NCBI RefSeq assembly: GCF_009727955.1
Contig: NZ_WOBR01000016.1
Coordinates: forward strand, 1 to 64,000
Direction: 5' to 3'
Source of the DNA: Aliivibrio fischeri
GTDB taxonomy: Bacteria > Pseudomonadota > Gammaproteobacteria > Enterobacterales > Vibrionaceae
Length of the DNA: 64,000 bases
Part shown: positions 38,358-48,811 of the stretch, piece by piece
How the letters are laid out: each line of letters starts with the position of its first letter
Numbering within the stretch: position 1 is the first letter of the stretch
Translations under genes and position numbers: made by a program
Notes under the pieces: generated by a model
Seen by the model: only the letters and a program-made list of their open reading frames with translations
Told to the model about the DNA's origin: nothing
Database searches by the model: none

Positions 38358-38368
38358 AACCTGTCGGT

Positions 38369-41300
38369 TTAATGAAGTTCTTCATGTTTTTTTACTAAAC
38401 CAAAGTCCGCTAAAATGGCATAAGCCGCTGGTATCATAAACAACACTAATAAGGTTGAAGTAAAAATACCAAATACGATTGAAACCACTAAAGGCTGAAT
38501 AACTTGAGCTTGTAAACTGATCTCTAGTAATAATGGCAACAGCCCAGCAGCCGTCGTAATTGAGGTTAAAAATACCGCCCTAAAACGCTCACGACTTGCT
38601 TTAATTACTGACTCATAAACGGAATCACCATCATCAACATGGTGGCGTATGTACTGCACCAATAAAATCGAATCATTGACCACAATACCAGCTAAAGAAA
38701 CAAACCCCATAATGCTTGGCATACTCAATGGGTGACCTAATAAAACATGCCCCCATAACACACCGATGAGCGCTAATGGTATAGCAAGCATGACTACAAA
38801 CGGTTCTAAGTAACTTCTAAATTGGAAGCTAAGAATAACAAATACCCCAAACAACCCAAGCATAAATCCTGTACCTATGGATTGCCCGGTTTCGGCTGAA
38901 TCTTTCGCTTCACCCTCAAAATCAAAACGCAGTCCTGGGTATTTCTTTGTTAATTCTGGTGCCAGATCTTTTTTAAACTGATTCAGTATTTCTGTTGAGC
39001 TGACTTGCGATGCGTGAACATCACCAAAAACGCTCAAGGTTCTTAACCCATTAATTCGCTGTATTCGCACATAATTTCGTTGAAAATCCAGTGTTGCGAT
39101 AGAGGCTAGAGGTATTTGCTCTCCCGTAGGCAAAATGATTGGAAAATTCTCTAAGGTATGTAAATCACCCGCTTGTTGTTTATTTAAACGTACTTCAATT
39201 TCAATGTTCTCAACACCTAATTGAATTTCATCTGCAGTTTGTCCGAAGTAAGCAGCACGTAATTGATTAGCAATCAATTGCCCCGTCACACTATACGCTT
39301 CAGCTCCAGGGCGAAGTTTTACTAATACTTCTTCTTTTCCCATTCTCATGTCATCAAGGACACCATAAACGCCAGCAAAGTCATTCAAATAGGCTTGAAC
39401 TTCTAACGATGCTGACTTCAATGTGTGTAAGTCATCATCCATCATACGAATTTCAATTGCTCGTCCACCCGGCCCCATGGTTGGCTGCTTAAAAACCATC
39501 GCTATCGGCTCAGCCAAATCTCCCACTTCCTCACGCCATGCATCAATAAAGTCATCAATTAACGTATTTCTTTTTTCCGCACTTAATAAATCTAAACGTA
39601 TTGTGGCTAAATGAGGACCAGATTCATTGGCGTCAGCATTAGTATTAAATTGCTCGGTAATATGCTCAACTAATGGTGTGCCACCTTCCTTTTCTTCACT
39701 CCACTGTTTATTCAATTTATTCGCTGCATTAACAATCTTATCTACGACTAATTCAGTTTGAGATAATGAAGACCCAGGGGGCAAAATAATACGCGCTTCG
39801 GCAATATCACCATCGAGCTCAGGAAAACCAACAAACTTTAATGCGCCGCCAGATATCAAAGAAAAAGAAACCAATAAACTCGCAATAACGGCACCTAAAA
39901 ACGCATAACGCCATTCCACTACTTTCGTTACCGCATTCACTAAAGTGGTATTTCTAAAGTGCTCAAAACGATCCAATACTTTCTTTTTAAACCCAGTAAT
40001 AGGTTTATCGTTTTTTGCTCTGTGTAATGAATGACTAAGGTGGTTAGGTAAAATTAAAAACGCTTCAATTAAGCTCAATGACAATACTAAAATCAGAACT
40101 TGTGGGATAACCTTTAATACTGCCCCCATTTCTCCCTGTAAAAACATCAAACTACCAAAAATACAGACGGTGGTTAAAAACGAAGACAAGACTCCTGGGA
40201 ATACTTTTTTAACGCCGTTATACACCGCATCATCAATCTCTTGCCCTCTATCTAGATGAGAGGCGATGGATTCTGCAATCACAATCGCATCATCCATCAT
40301 GATCCCGATGGCCATTAATAAGGCGACAAGAGACATGATATTAATAGAGAGCCCTAAGCTTGCCATTAAGAACAATCCACCTAAAAAAGCCACGGGCAAA
40401 CCAGCAGCAACCCAGAAAGAATAGCGGAAAGTAAAAAACAGCCACATAGTTAAGAAAACCAGAATGATCCCCTGCCACCCGTTTTTTACCATCATGGTCA
40501 AACGATCCCAAAGCAGTGATGAGAGATCATTGGTCATCTCTAACGTCACGCCATCTGGTGCTACAGATTGCTGATATTCAACAAACGCAGAAACACGATC
40601 TTTGATTCGCAGAGCATCGTCAGCTTTATTTTTACTGATCTTAAGTACTGCTGATGGCTTACCATCAAACAGTACTTTCTGTTCATCAAGTTCAAAACGA
40701 TCCGTGATAGTGGCAATGTCTCCTAAGCGAAGTAATGCGCCATTCTCTGATGCCCCTATTACCGTTTTTGCTAATTCTTCTGGTGTGGTTTTTCTCTCAT
40801 CAAAACGAATTAAAAAGTTCTTTTCTGGCGTTTCAATATTACCGCTAGGCAATTTAATGTTTTGCTGAGCTAATTGATTAGCAATATCGCTGACATTCAA
40901 CCCCAACTGACGAATGGCAGTTTCATCCAACTCCACTCGATATTGATGATCAGAAAACCCACTCACCTCAACTAAAGACACATCATAATCAAGCTTTAAA
41001 CTTTGCTTTAATTTCTCTGCGTAGGCTTTTAATTCTGGCCATGTTGTATCCGCAGTAATCGCCACATCCACCACAGGTTCATTCCAATCAAGCTCTTGAA
41101 CAATTGGCGATTCAATCTCTGTTGGAAAGTCATTAATTGAGTCAATTTGAGTTTGTACATCCACCAACATTCGTCCGATATCGGCTTTTTCATTAAGCTT
41201 AATGACTAATCGAGCTGAGCCTTCTATCGCTTCACATTTGGTTTCTTCAATATTACCTAAACCATCAACGGCGTCTTCCATTCGAATACAAATGCTCTCT

Positions 41301-41473
41301 TCCACTTCTTGTGGCGAAGCCCCGGGATACACAACGCCAGCTAAAATATAAGGAGGACTAAATTCGGGAAATGTCTCTCGTTTTAATTGAGATAAAGAAA
41401 CCAAACCAAGCAGCAATAAAGTGAGCATTAATAAGTTAGCTGCGGTTGGATGGCGAGCAAAGAACTTGATCAT
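38369..41473 (-). CDS. RND efflux transporter permease subunit
   Basis: The 1034-residue inner-membrane pump has the AcrB-type layout: TM1 near 11-30, a large periplasmic loop, TM2-6 (about 333-475), a second large loop and TM8-12. The helix-4 aspartate pair is present (Asp394-Asp395). In helix 10, where AcrB has Lys940-Asn941, this protein has Asn933-Asp934-Ser935. The following FRAVFLTS keeps the conserved arginine. Substrates are unknown. It overlaps the adaptor by 4 bp and belongs to a TetR-adaptor-pump operon. No outer-membrane channel gene is adjacent, so it probably uses a TolC-type protein encoded elsewhere. Confidence 0.9.
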   Translation of the reverse strand: MIKFFARHPTAANLLMLTLLLLGLVSLSQLKRETFPEFSPPYILAGVVYPGASPQEVEESICIRMEDAVDGLGNIEETKCEAIEGSARLVIKLNEKADIGRMLVDVQTQIDSINDFPTEIESPIVQELDWNEPVVDVAITADTTWPELKAYAEKLKQSLKLDYDVSLVEVSGFSDHQYRVELDETAIRQLGLNVSDIANQLAQQNIKLPSGNIETPEKNFLIRFDERKTTPEELAKTVIGASENGALLRLGDIATITDRFELDEQKVLFDGKPSAVLKISKNKADDALRIKDRVSAFVEYQQSVAPDGVTLEMTNDLSSLLWDRLTMMVKNGWQGIILVFLTMWLFFTFRYSFWVAAGLPVAFLGGLFLMASLGLSINIMSLVALLMAIGIMMDDAIVIAESIASHLDRGQEIDDAVYNGVKKVFPGVLSSFLTTVCIFGSLMFLQGEMGAVLKVIPQVLILVLSLSLIEAFLILPNHLSHSLHRAKNDKPITGFKKKVLDRFEHFRNTTLVNAVTKVVEWRYAFLGAVIASLLVSFSLISGGALKFVGFPELDGDIAEARIILPPGSSLSQTELVVDKIVNAANKLNKQWSEEKEGGTPLVEHITEQFNTNADANESGPHLATIRLDLLSAEKRNTLIDDFIDAWREEVGDLAEPIAMVFKQPTMGPGGRAIEIRMMDDDLHTLKSASLEVQAYLNDFAGVYGVLDDMRMGKEEVLVKLRPGAEAYSVTGQLIANQLRAAYFGQTADEIQLGVENIEIEVRLNKQQAGDLHTLENFPIILPTGEQIPLASIATLDFQRNYVRIQRINGLRTLSVFGDVHASQVSSTEILNQFKKDLAPELTKKYPGLRFDFEGEAKDSAETGQSIGTGFMLGLFGVFVILSFQFRSYLEPFVVMLAIPLALIGVLWGHVLLGHPLSMPSIMGFVSLAGIVVNDSILLVQYIRHHVDDGDSVYESVIKASRERFRAVFLTSITTAAGLLPLLLEISLQAQVIQPLVVSIVFGIFTSTLLVLFMIPAAYAILADFGLVKKHEELH

Positions 41474-42789
41474 TGAACAGGCTCCTCATCATTATTTGAT
41501 TTGGCCAAGCGCAATTGCATGCCATTAATCGCAGGCAGCAGATCATTTAAGATCAAACGATCATTACTCTTAATATCTCCGACAACGACAACTTGGTTAT
41601 TGCGTCGATAAACAATCTCAATCGGAAGGATAATTAATTTGTTATCTTGCCCTAATAAATAGATCTTATCGCCATGCAACGCACTTTCAGGGATCACCCA
41701 TTGTTCTGACGCATCACCCTCGATCCTTGCCTTCACAAACATCCCATTCACTAATGGTGGCAATGAGTTAGGTTGCAAAGATCGGTAGTTTTGACCTATT
41801 TCTAAAATGACACCAACCGTTGCTTGATTTGGATCGACAGTTTCACTAATACGAGCGACTTTCGCTTCCCATTTAGCATCAAAGCGACCACTGCTTAATT
41901 CCACATTTGCCGTTAATGGTAATGAATCAATATTTGGCATACCTTGCTCACTTAGCTGAAAAGCTTTCACACTTTGAGCTAATGTCTGCATGTCATGAAT
42001 AGAGATTTGCGCTTCCATCTCCATGGTTTTAATTCCATGCGCAATAAACATGGTTTGCTGTAGATTAACCACTTGATCGGCTTCAATATCCACCTCAGAA
42101 ATTCGCACATCTGTTGGTAATATAATCGAGGTTTTTTCTAAAGAACGTTGCGCTTCTTCTAATTTAGCTTGGTTTACCTTAACCATTGCTGCTGCTACTT
42201 TTCTTTCATCAGGCAATAATAAGATTTGATTTTGAATATCTTGAACCACTTTCTGCTGTGCTAAATAAGATTGATTCTGCTGGTCTAAATCCGATTGAGA
42301 CGTTAATCCTTTCTTTTGCAAATTTATTTTACGGCTTAACTCTTTCTTACTGATAGAAAGTCGGTTTTTTTCTATTTTTAATGTATTTCGAATGTTTTTT
42401 TCTTCTAAATCCACTTTTGCTAATTGAGTTTGGCTCGATCCTAAATCTGCTTCTGCTTGAGCTAATTTCAACTCATAATCCAATGGATCTATTCTCAGTA
42501 CTTCAGTACCGGCTAATAAGATATTTCCTTTATGTAATTCAGGATGGCGATACACCACTTTGCCTGATACTTCCGCAATGGCTTTCCATTCAAACTTCGG
42601 TCTAATTTTTCCATAACCAATGGCTTGAGGTGCGATTGATTGAGGCTCTAATACTTGGATATTGACGACTTTTGAACGGTCTTCAAGTGGCTTAGTTTCA
42701 GCGTCTGGACGTAATTTCGTGATGGTAATAAGAACAATCACACCAACTGCAACAACAGGAAAAAAGAGGTATTTCTTATTTATTTTCAT
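41470..42789 (-). CDS. RND efflux periplasmic adaptor subunit (HlyD/AcrA family)
   Basis: The 439-residue adaptor has an N-terminal membrane anchor (about 8-24, VVAVGVIVLITITKL) and no lipobox. A lipoyl-like half-motif (VSGKVVYRHPELHKGNIL), a long helical hairpin (about 110-215) rich in Gln, Lys and Glu, a second lipoyl half and a beta-barrel domain follow, in the order of the membrane-fusion protein family. It links the RND pump to an outer-membrane channel. It overlaps the regulator gene by 14 bp and the pump gene by 4 bp. Confidence 0.9.
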   Translation of the reverse strand: MKINKKYLFFPVVAVGVIVLITITKLRPDAETKPLEDRSKVVNIQVLEPQSIAPQAIGYGKIRPKFEWKAIAEVSGKVVYRHPELHKGNILLAGTEVLRIDPLDYELKLAQAEADLGSSQTQLAKVDLEEKNIRNTLKIEKNRLSISKKELSRKINLQKKGLTSQSDLDQQNQSYLAQQKVVQDIQNQILLLPDERKVAAAMVKVNQAKLEEAQRSLEKTSIILPTDVRISEVDIEADQVVNLQQTMFIAHGIKTMEMEAQISIHDMQTLAQSVKAFQLSEQGMPNIDSLPLTANVELSSGRFDAKWEAKVARISETVDPNQATVGVILEIGQNYRSLQPNSLPPLVNGMFVKARIEGDASEQWVIPESALHGDKIYLLGQDNKLIILPIEIVYRRNNQVVVVGDIKSNDRLILNDLLPAINGMQLRLAKSNNDEEPVQ

Positions 42790-43420
42790 TATCTGTATCT
42801 CTTTTATTTTTTAATAATCCTTCGCCTAATAAACGAATATTATGTTCTAGTAATTCCATCAAAAACGTTTCATTCAACTCAATATTATGAAGCTCTAACA
42901 TTTTCTTAGGGGCAAGAAATGGAAAAATCATTAAACTCATTAACGAAAGACGAGCTTTAATTGGATCAACTCCATTTTTAAATAACGCCTTACTTTTTTG
43001 GGGATCAAATAATTTATTTTGCATTGGCTGCAATATCCCAATAATGATTTGCTGAAGTTTCGCTTGCTGTTCGCTCTCAGCATCCATGATACGAAGGATT
43101 AATTTAGGGAAGGCTGGAACTTTAATCATGGCTTTATAATACGCTCGCATAAGCCCAACCAGATCTTGTTCAGTATCATCTTTTAATAATCGTTGAAATT
43201 GCTGCGTAACAGGAGCAATAGTCTCCTTAAACATCGCCTCAAAAAGTCCTTCTTTGTTACCAAAGTAATAACGGATCATGGCAATATTTACATTAGCATT
43301 AGTGGCTATGAGCCTCGTCGATACTTTGTTATAGGGCATGGAAACAAAAAGCTCTCTCGCATGAAAAATGAGTTTTTCTCGAACTTCTGATTCACCTTTA
43401 GGCCTTCCTGACTGCTTCAT
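42776..43420 (-). CDS. TetR/AcrR-family repressor of the efflux operon
   Basis: The 214-residue regulator has an N-terminal TetR helix-turn-helix (about 10-57, with STRLIATNANVNIAMIRYYFGNKEGLFEAMF) and an alpha-helical ligand domain. I start at the ATG at 43420; the frame extends to a GTG at 43432. It is the first gene of an operon with the adaptor and pump, and the promoter carries two identical-type palindromes (43463-43478 and 43526-43541). Autorepression relieved by a pump substrate is the usual pattern and is inferred here. Confidence 0.88.
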   Translation of the reverse strand: MKQSGRPKGESEVREKLIFHARELFVSMPYNKVSTRLIATNANVNIAMIRYYFGNKEGLFEAMFKETIAPVTQQFQRLLKDDTEQDLVGLMRAYYKAMIKVPAFPKLILRIMDAESEQQAKLQQIIIGILQPMQNKLFDPQKSKALFKNGVDPIKARLSLMSLMIFPFLAPKKMLELHNIELNETFLMELLEHNIRLLGEGLLKNKRDTDNENK

Positions 43421-43462
43421 TACCAATAACACCTTATTTACAGTTGACGACTTTAAAGACAG

Positions 43463-43483
43463 TTAATCACTTGATTAATTATA
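43463..43483 (-). promoter_or_regulatory. Proximal TetR-type operator overlapping a -10 element
   Basis: TTAATCACTTGATTAA (43463-43478) is a perfect 7+2+7 palindrome. On the minus strand the perfect -10 hexamer TATAAT (43483-43478) shares its last base with the palindrome; the -35 region is weak. The site is about 43 bp upstream of the regulator ATG. A repressor bound here would block the operon promoter. Confidence 0.7.
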
Positions 43484-43525
43484 GATAACTTCACCCTTTG
43501 TTCTAACAAATTAATTCACTCACAT

Positions 43526-43541
43526 TTAATCATTTGATTAA
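43526..43541 (-). promoter_or_regulatory. Distal TetR-type operator
   Basis: TTAATCATTTGATTAA differs from the proximal site only in the central dinucleotide, and both are followed by TTA. The start-to-start distance is 63 bp, six helical turns, so both sites face the same side of the helix. Confidence 0.68.
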
Positions 43542-43668
43542 TTAAATTCAAAAAGAATCAAAAAGCGAGCAACATGCACAAATAAACACCAAGGCAATCG
43601 TTTTTCTTCTTATTTTGTAACATTTAAGCAAAAAAACATTAATAACCACTGAAAATGGGATTTAGGGG

Positions 43669-43697
43669 TTGACGATACTTACTGAGTGCGATATTAA
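43669..43697 (+). promoter_or_regulatory. leu operon promoter
   Basis: -35 TTGACG (43669-43674), a 17-bp spacer and -10 TATTAA (43692-43697). It lies just upstream of the leu leader peptide and fits a strong sigma-70 promoter. Confidence 0.75.
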
Positions 43698-43729
43698 TTT
43701 GTTAATTATTTTTATGGATTGTATTTCAA

Positions 43730-43792
43730 ATGAAAACAGTATCTTCTTTTGCTCTAAACCTCCTCCTGATCGTGAACATCTCACGCGGGTAG
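43730..43792 (+). CDS. leuL: leu operon leader peptide LeuL
   Basis: This 20-residue leader peptide (MKTVSSFALNLLLIVNISRG) has four leucine codons among five positions (CTA AAC CTC CTC CTG). Ribosome stalling at these codons when charged tRNA-Leu is scarce would favour the antiterminator. The last codons (GCGGGT at 43785-43790) are complementary to ACCCGC (43830-43835), which is the left arm of the downstream terminator. This is the classic geometry of leu attenuation. Confidence 0.85.
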   Translation: MKTVSSFALNLLLIVNISRG

Positions 43793-43856
43793 GTTATGGA
43801 CCAAAAGAAACCATAAACCAAATTTTAAAACCCGCTAACCATGGCGGGTTTTTTTA
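43785..43856 (+). terminator. leu attenuator: terminator with competing antiterminator
   Basis: Terminator: AAAACCCGC (43827-43835) pairs with GCGGGTTTT (43844-43852), followed by further T. Antiterminator: GCGGGT (43785-43790) and GGTTATGG (43793-43800) can instead pair with ACCCGC (43830-43835) and CCATAAACC (43811-43819). The two folds exclude each other because both use ACCCGC. Confidence 0.85.
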
Positions 43857-43903
43857 TGGATATCCGTCATCAAGGCAAATGACAAACACAAGGAAGCAGG
43901 CTC

Positions 43904-45451
43904 ATGAGCGATCAAGTCATTATCTTCGACACCACCCTACGTGATGGTGAACAAGCACTATCAGCAAGTCTAACGGTTAAAGAAAAATTGCAGATTGCTT
44001 ATGCGCTTGAGCGTTTAGGAGTCGATGTCATTGAAGCCGGTTTTCCGGTGTCATCTCCGGGTGATTTTGAATCAGTAAGAACCATTGCCCAGCATATTAA
44101 AAACAGTCGAATTTGTGGTCTTTCTCGTGCTGTTGCAAAAGACATTGATGCCGCAGCTGAGGCGCTAAAAGTCGCTGAAGCGTTCCGAATTCACACTTTC
44201 ATTTCAACCTCTACCGTTCATGTTCAAGATAAATTACGCCGTAGCTACGATGATGTGGTTGAAATGGGCGTAAAAGCAGTAAAACACGCACGTAAATATA
44301 CGGATGATGTTGAGTTTTCTTGTGAAGATGCAGGCCGTACTCCTATCGATAATCTATGTCGTATGGTTGAAGCCGCTATTGATGCAGGTGCCAATACCAT
44401 CAACATTCCTGACACTGTTGGCTATACCGTTCCGGGTGAATTTGGTGGCATTGTTCAAACCCTATTTAACCGCGTCCCTAATATAGATAAAGCTATCATT
44501 TCAGTGCACTGTCATGACGATTTAGGTATGTCGGTTGCCAACTCCATTGCTGCTGTTCAAGCAGGCGCTCGACAAGTTGAAGGGACGATTAATGGTATTG
44601 GTGAACGTGCTGGTAACTGCTCTCTAGAAGAGATCGCCATGATCCTAAAAACACGTTCTGAATATCTAGGTGTACACACCAATCTTAAACACGATGAAAT
44701 TCACCGCACCAGTAAACTAGTGAGTCAGCTTTGTAATATGCCGATTCAAAGTAATAAGGCTATCGTAGGCGCAAACGCTTTTAGCCATTCATCAGGTATT
44801 CACCAAGATGGCATGCTAAAGAATAAAAACACTTACGAAATCATGACACCAGAGTCGATTGGCCTTAAAAACCAAGCACTAAACCTAACCAGTCGTTCAG
44901 GTCGTGCTGCGGTAAAAAGTCATATGGATGAAATGGGTTATAAAGAAGACGAATACAACCTAGACACCCTTTATGCTGATTTCGTAAAGCTGGCAGATCG
45001 TAAAGGACAAGTATTTGATTACGATTTAGAAGCACTAATGCATTTTGCTAACCTGCGCGATGAAGATGACTTCTATAAGTTGAACTATCTAAGTGTGCAA
45101 TCAGGCAGCGTCATGGCAACCACAAGTATCAAGTTACTTTGTGGTAACGAGGAGAAATGCGAAGCCGCTGTCGGTAATGGTCCTGTAGACGCACTTTATC
45201 AATGTATCTACAAACTAACAGGCTACGATATCGTGCTAGATAAGTTTGATTTAACCGCTAAAGGCGAGGGTGAAGATGGCTTAGGTCAAGCAGATATTAT
45301 TGCCAATTACAAAGGTCGTAAATATCACGGTACCGGTTTAGCGACCGATATTATCGAAGCATCAGGACAAGCACTACTTCACGTAATCAATAGTATTCAC
45401 CGTGCTGATCAAATTGCTGAAATTAAACAGAAAAAAGTAGAAACCGTTTAG
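43904..45451 (+). CDS. leuA: 2-isopropylmalate synthase LeuA
   Basis: LeuA condenses acetyl-CoA with 2-oxoisovalerate, the first committed step of leucine synthesis, and is feedback-inhibited by leucine. The 515 residues start with the metal and substrate motif [11 protein letters not shown] (9-19). The TIM barrel contains [14 protein letters not shown] and [17 protein letters not shown]. The C-terminal LeuA allosteric domain spans about 390-510. AAGGAAG precedes the ATG. It is the first structural gene after the attenuator. A weak stem-loop (45470-45495) lies before leuB. Confidence 0.97.
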   Translation: MSDQVIIFDTTLRDGEQALSASLTVKEKLQIAYALERLGVDVIEAGFPVSSPGDFESVRTIAQHIKNSRICGLSRAVAKDIDAAAEALKVAEAFRIHTFISTSTVHVQDKLRRSYDDVVEMGVKAVKHARKYTDDVEFSCEDAGRTPIDNLCRMVEAAIDAGANTINIPDTVGYTVPGEFGGIVQTLFNRVPNIDKAIISVHCHDDLGMSVANSIAAVQAGARQVEGTINGIGERAGNCSLEEIAMILKTRSEYLGVHTNLKHDEIHRTSKLVSQLCNMPIQSNKAIVGANAFSHSSGIHQDGMLKNKNTYEIMTPESIGLKNQALNLTSRSGRAAVKSHMDEMGYKEDEYNLDTLYADFVKLADRKGQVFDYDLEALMHFANLRDEDDFYKLNYLSVQSGSVMATTSIKLLCGNEEKCEAAVGNGPVDALYQCIYKLTGYDIVLDKFDLTAKGEGEDGLGQADIIANYKGRKYHGTGLATDIIEASGQALLHVINSIHRADQIAEIKQKKVETV

Positions 45452-45523
45452 AACCTAAAAATGATAAATAAGCGGAGATAAACCTTTCTCTGCTTTAATT
45501 TGCCAAATTATATTGAAGATTAA

Positions 45524-46624
<1,101 letters not shown>

Positions 46625-46639
46625 TTCAAGGAAGAAGCA

Positions 46640-48055
46640 ATGTCTAACGCAAAAACACTATACGAAAAAATTTACGATGCCCATGTTGCTGTCGCAGCGG
46701 AAGGCGAAAACCCAATTTTATACATCGACCGTCATTTGGTTCACGAAGTAACGTCACCACAAGCATTCGATGGACTGCGTGAAAAAGGACGTAAAGTTCG
46801 TCAAGTTGGTAAAACCTTTGCGACGATGGATCACAACGTTTCAACACAAACCAAAGACATTAACGCTTCAGGTGAAATGGCTCGAATCCAAATGGAGACG
46901 CTATCAAAAAACTGTGAAGAGTTTGGTGTAACCCTTTACGATCTAAACCATAAATACCAAGGTATTGTGCACGTAATGGGGCCAGAGCTTGGTATTACTT
47001 TACCAGGTATGACGATTGTTTGTGGTGACTCACACACCGCGACTCATGGTGCATTTGGTTCATTAGCATTTGGTATCGGTACGTCTGAAGTTGAACACGT
47101 ACTAGCAACACAAACGCTAAAACAAGCGCGTGCGAAAACCATGAAAATCGAAGTCAAAGGCAAAGTGGCTGAAGGCATCACAGCAAAAGATATCGTACTG
47201 GCAATCATTGGTAAAACAACGGCTGCTGGTGGTACGGGCTACGTAGTTGAGTTCTGTGGCGAAGCGATTACTGACCTTACAATGGAAGGTCGTATGACGG
47301 TATGTAACATGGCCATTGAGCTAGGCGCTAAAGCAGGTCTAATCGCACCAGACCAAACCACATTTGATTATATTTCAGGTCGTAAGTTCTCACCTCAAGG
47401 TGCAGATTTAGACGACGCTATCGCATACTGGTCATCATTGAAAACCGATGATGACGCAGAATTTGATGCGGTTGTTACGCTTGATGCCTCTGAAATTAAG
47501 CCGCAAGTAACTTGGGGCACCAACCCAGGCCAAGTAATCGCAGTTGATCAACCTATCCCTGCACCTGAGAGTTTTTCTGACCCAGTAGAAAAAGCGTCAG
47601 CTGAAAAAGCATTGGCTTACATGGGGCTTGAAGCGGGTAAATCTCTATCTGATTACAATGTAGATAAAGTATTCGTTGGTTCTTGTACTAACTCACGTAT
47701 CGAAGACATGCGTGCAGCTGCTGCGGTAGCAAAAGGGAAGAAAGTGGCAGCTCATGTTCAAGCCTTAATCGTTCCCGGCTCTGAACAAGTAAAAGCGCAA
47801 GCAGAAAAAGAAGGTCTGGATGTTATCTTTAAAGACGCGGGCTTTGAATGGCGTCTGCCGGGTTGCTCTATGTGTCTTGCAATGAACAATGACCGCCTAG
47901 GTCCACATGAACGTTGTGCATCAACATCGAACCGTAACTTTGAAGGTCGCCAAGGCCGTGATGGTCGAACTCACCTAGTAAGCCCTGCGATGGCAGCTGC
48001 GGCAGCGATTGCTGGTCACTTTGTTGATATCCGCACCATTACAGAACAAGCATAA
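46640..48055 (+). CDS. leuC: 3-isopropylmalate dehydratase large subunit LeuC
   Basis: LeuC holds the [4Fe-4S] cluster of isopropylmalate isomerase and works with LeuD. The 471 residues show the aconitase-family motifs [20 protein letters not shown], the cluster cysteines in [12 protein letters not shown] and in GCSMCLAMN (two Cys), and the C-terminal [20 protein letters not shown]. The ATG follows an AAGGAAG site. It sits 15 bp after leuB and 12 bp before leuD. Confidence 0.97.
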   Translation: MSNAKTLYEKIYDAHVAVAAEGENPILYIDRHLVHEVTSPQAFDGLREKGRKVRQVGKTFATMDHNVSTQTKDINASGEMARIQMETLSKNCEEFGVTLYDLNHKYQGIVHVMGPELGITLPGMTIVCGDSHTATHGAFGSLAFGIGTSEVEHVLATQTLKQARAKTMKIEVKGKVAEGITAKDIVLAIIGKTTAAGGTGYVVEFCGEAITDLTMEGRMTVCNMAIELGAKAGLIAPDQTTFDYISGRKFSPQGADLDDAIAYWSSLKTDDDAEFDAVVTLDASEIKPQVTWGTNPGQVIAVDQPIPAPESFSDPVEKASAEKALAYMGLEAGKSLSDYNVDKVFVGSCTNSRIEDMRAAAAVAKGKKVAAHVQALIVPGSEQVKAQAEKEGLDVIFKDAGFEWRLPGCSMCLAMNNDRLGPHERCASTSNRNFEGRQGRDGRTHLVSPAMAAAAAIAGHFVDIRTITEQA

Positions 48056-48067
48056 AAGGAATTTACT

Positions 48068-48670
48068 ATGTCAGGTTTTAAGCAACATACAGGTCTAGTC
48101 GTTCCTTTAGATACGGCGAACATTGATACTGATGCCATCATACCAAAGCAATTTCTACAAAAAGTAAACCGTATTGGTTTTGGTAAACACCTATTTCACG
48201 ATTGGCGTTTTCTTGATGATGCTGGTGATCAACCCAATCCAGAATTTGTCATGAACGCACCTCGCTATCAAGGTGCAACCGTTCTACTTGCTCGTGAAAA
48301 CTTTGGTTGTGGTTCTTCTCGTGAACACGCACCTTGGGCACTAGCGGATTACGGCATCCAAGTGATGATCGCACCAAGTTTTGCTGATATTTTTTATGGC
48401 AACTCAATCAACAACCAAATGGTACCCGTTCGCCTAACTGAATCTGAAGTTGATGAGATATTTCAATTCGTAGAAAGCAACGAAGGTGCTGAGGTTACTG
48501 TGGATTTAGAGTCTATGTTAGTGACTGCTAACAATAAACAGTATTCTTTTGAAATTGATGAGTTTCGCCGTCACTGCCTTCTAAATGGTTTAGATAATAT
48601 CGGATTAACACTGCAACATGCCGATAAAATCGCAGAATATGAAGCGAAGATCCCGAGCTTTTTAAAATAG
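48068..48670 (+). CDS. leuD: 3-isopropylmalate dehydratase small subunit LeuD
   Basis: LeuD is the swivel-domain subunit of isopropylmalate isomerase. The 200-residue protein contains [14 protein letters not shown], the substrate-loop motif [15 protein letters not shown] and [13 protein letters not shown]. It ends the leuABCD operon. The stop codon TAG is also the first bases of a perfect heptamer array (48669-48703). Confidence 0.97.
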   Translation: MSGFKQHTGLVVPLDTANIDTDAIIPKQFLQKVNRIGFGKHLFHDWRFLDDAGDQPNPEFVMNAPRYQGATVLLARENFGCGSSREHAPWALADYGIQVMIAPSFADIFYGNSINNQMVPVRLTESEVDEIFQFVESNEGAEVTVDLESMLVTANNKQYSFEIDEFRRHCLLNGLDNIGLTLQHADKIAEYEAKIPSFLK

Positions 48671-48703
48671 GATTCAGGATTCAGGATTCAGGATTCAGGA
48701 TTC
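48669..48703 (+). repeat. Five tandem AGGATTC heptamers abutting leuD
   Basis: Five exact copies of AGGATTC run from 48669 to 48703, beginning inside the leuD stop codon. The array lies between the stop and the operon terminator. A unit of seven would shift the frame if it were coding, but it is outside the gene. Confidence 0.9.
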
Positions 48704-48713
48704 AATGGATATT

Positions 48714-48747
48714 AGAGGTTGATATGAACGTATCAACCTCTTTTTTG
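48714..48747 (+). terminator. Intrinsic terminator of leuABCD
   Basis: AGAGGTTGAT pairs with ATCAACCTCT around an 8-base loop (48714-48741), followed by TTTTTT. Confidence 0.9.
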
Positions 48748-48811
48748 TCTATAGAATAGTGTCATCTATAATCACATATAATTAAACCAAAACAAAAGTC
48801 AGGTACCTTTT

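Noticed and set aside
43669-43944. A 91-codon open frame across the leu leader
   Set aside because: It overlaps the promoter, leader peptide and attenuator, whose structure explains the sequence. It lacks a ribosome-binding site.
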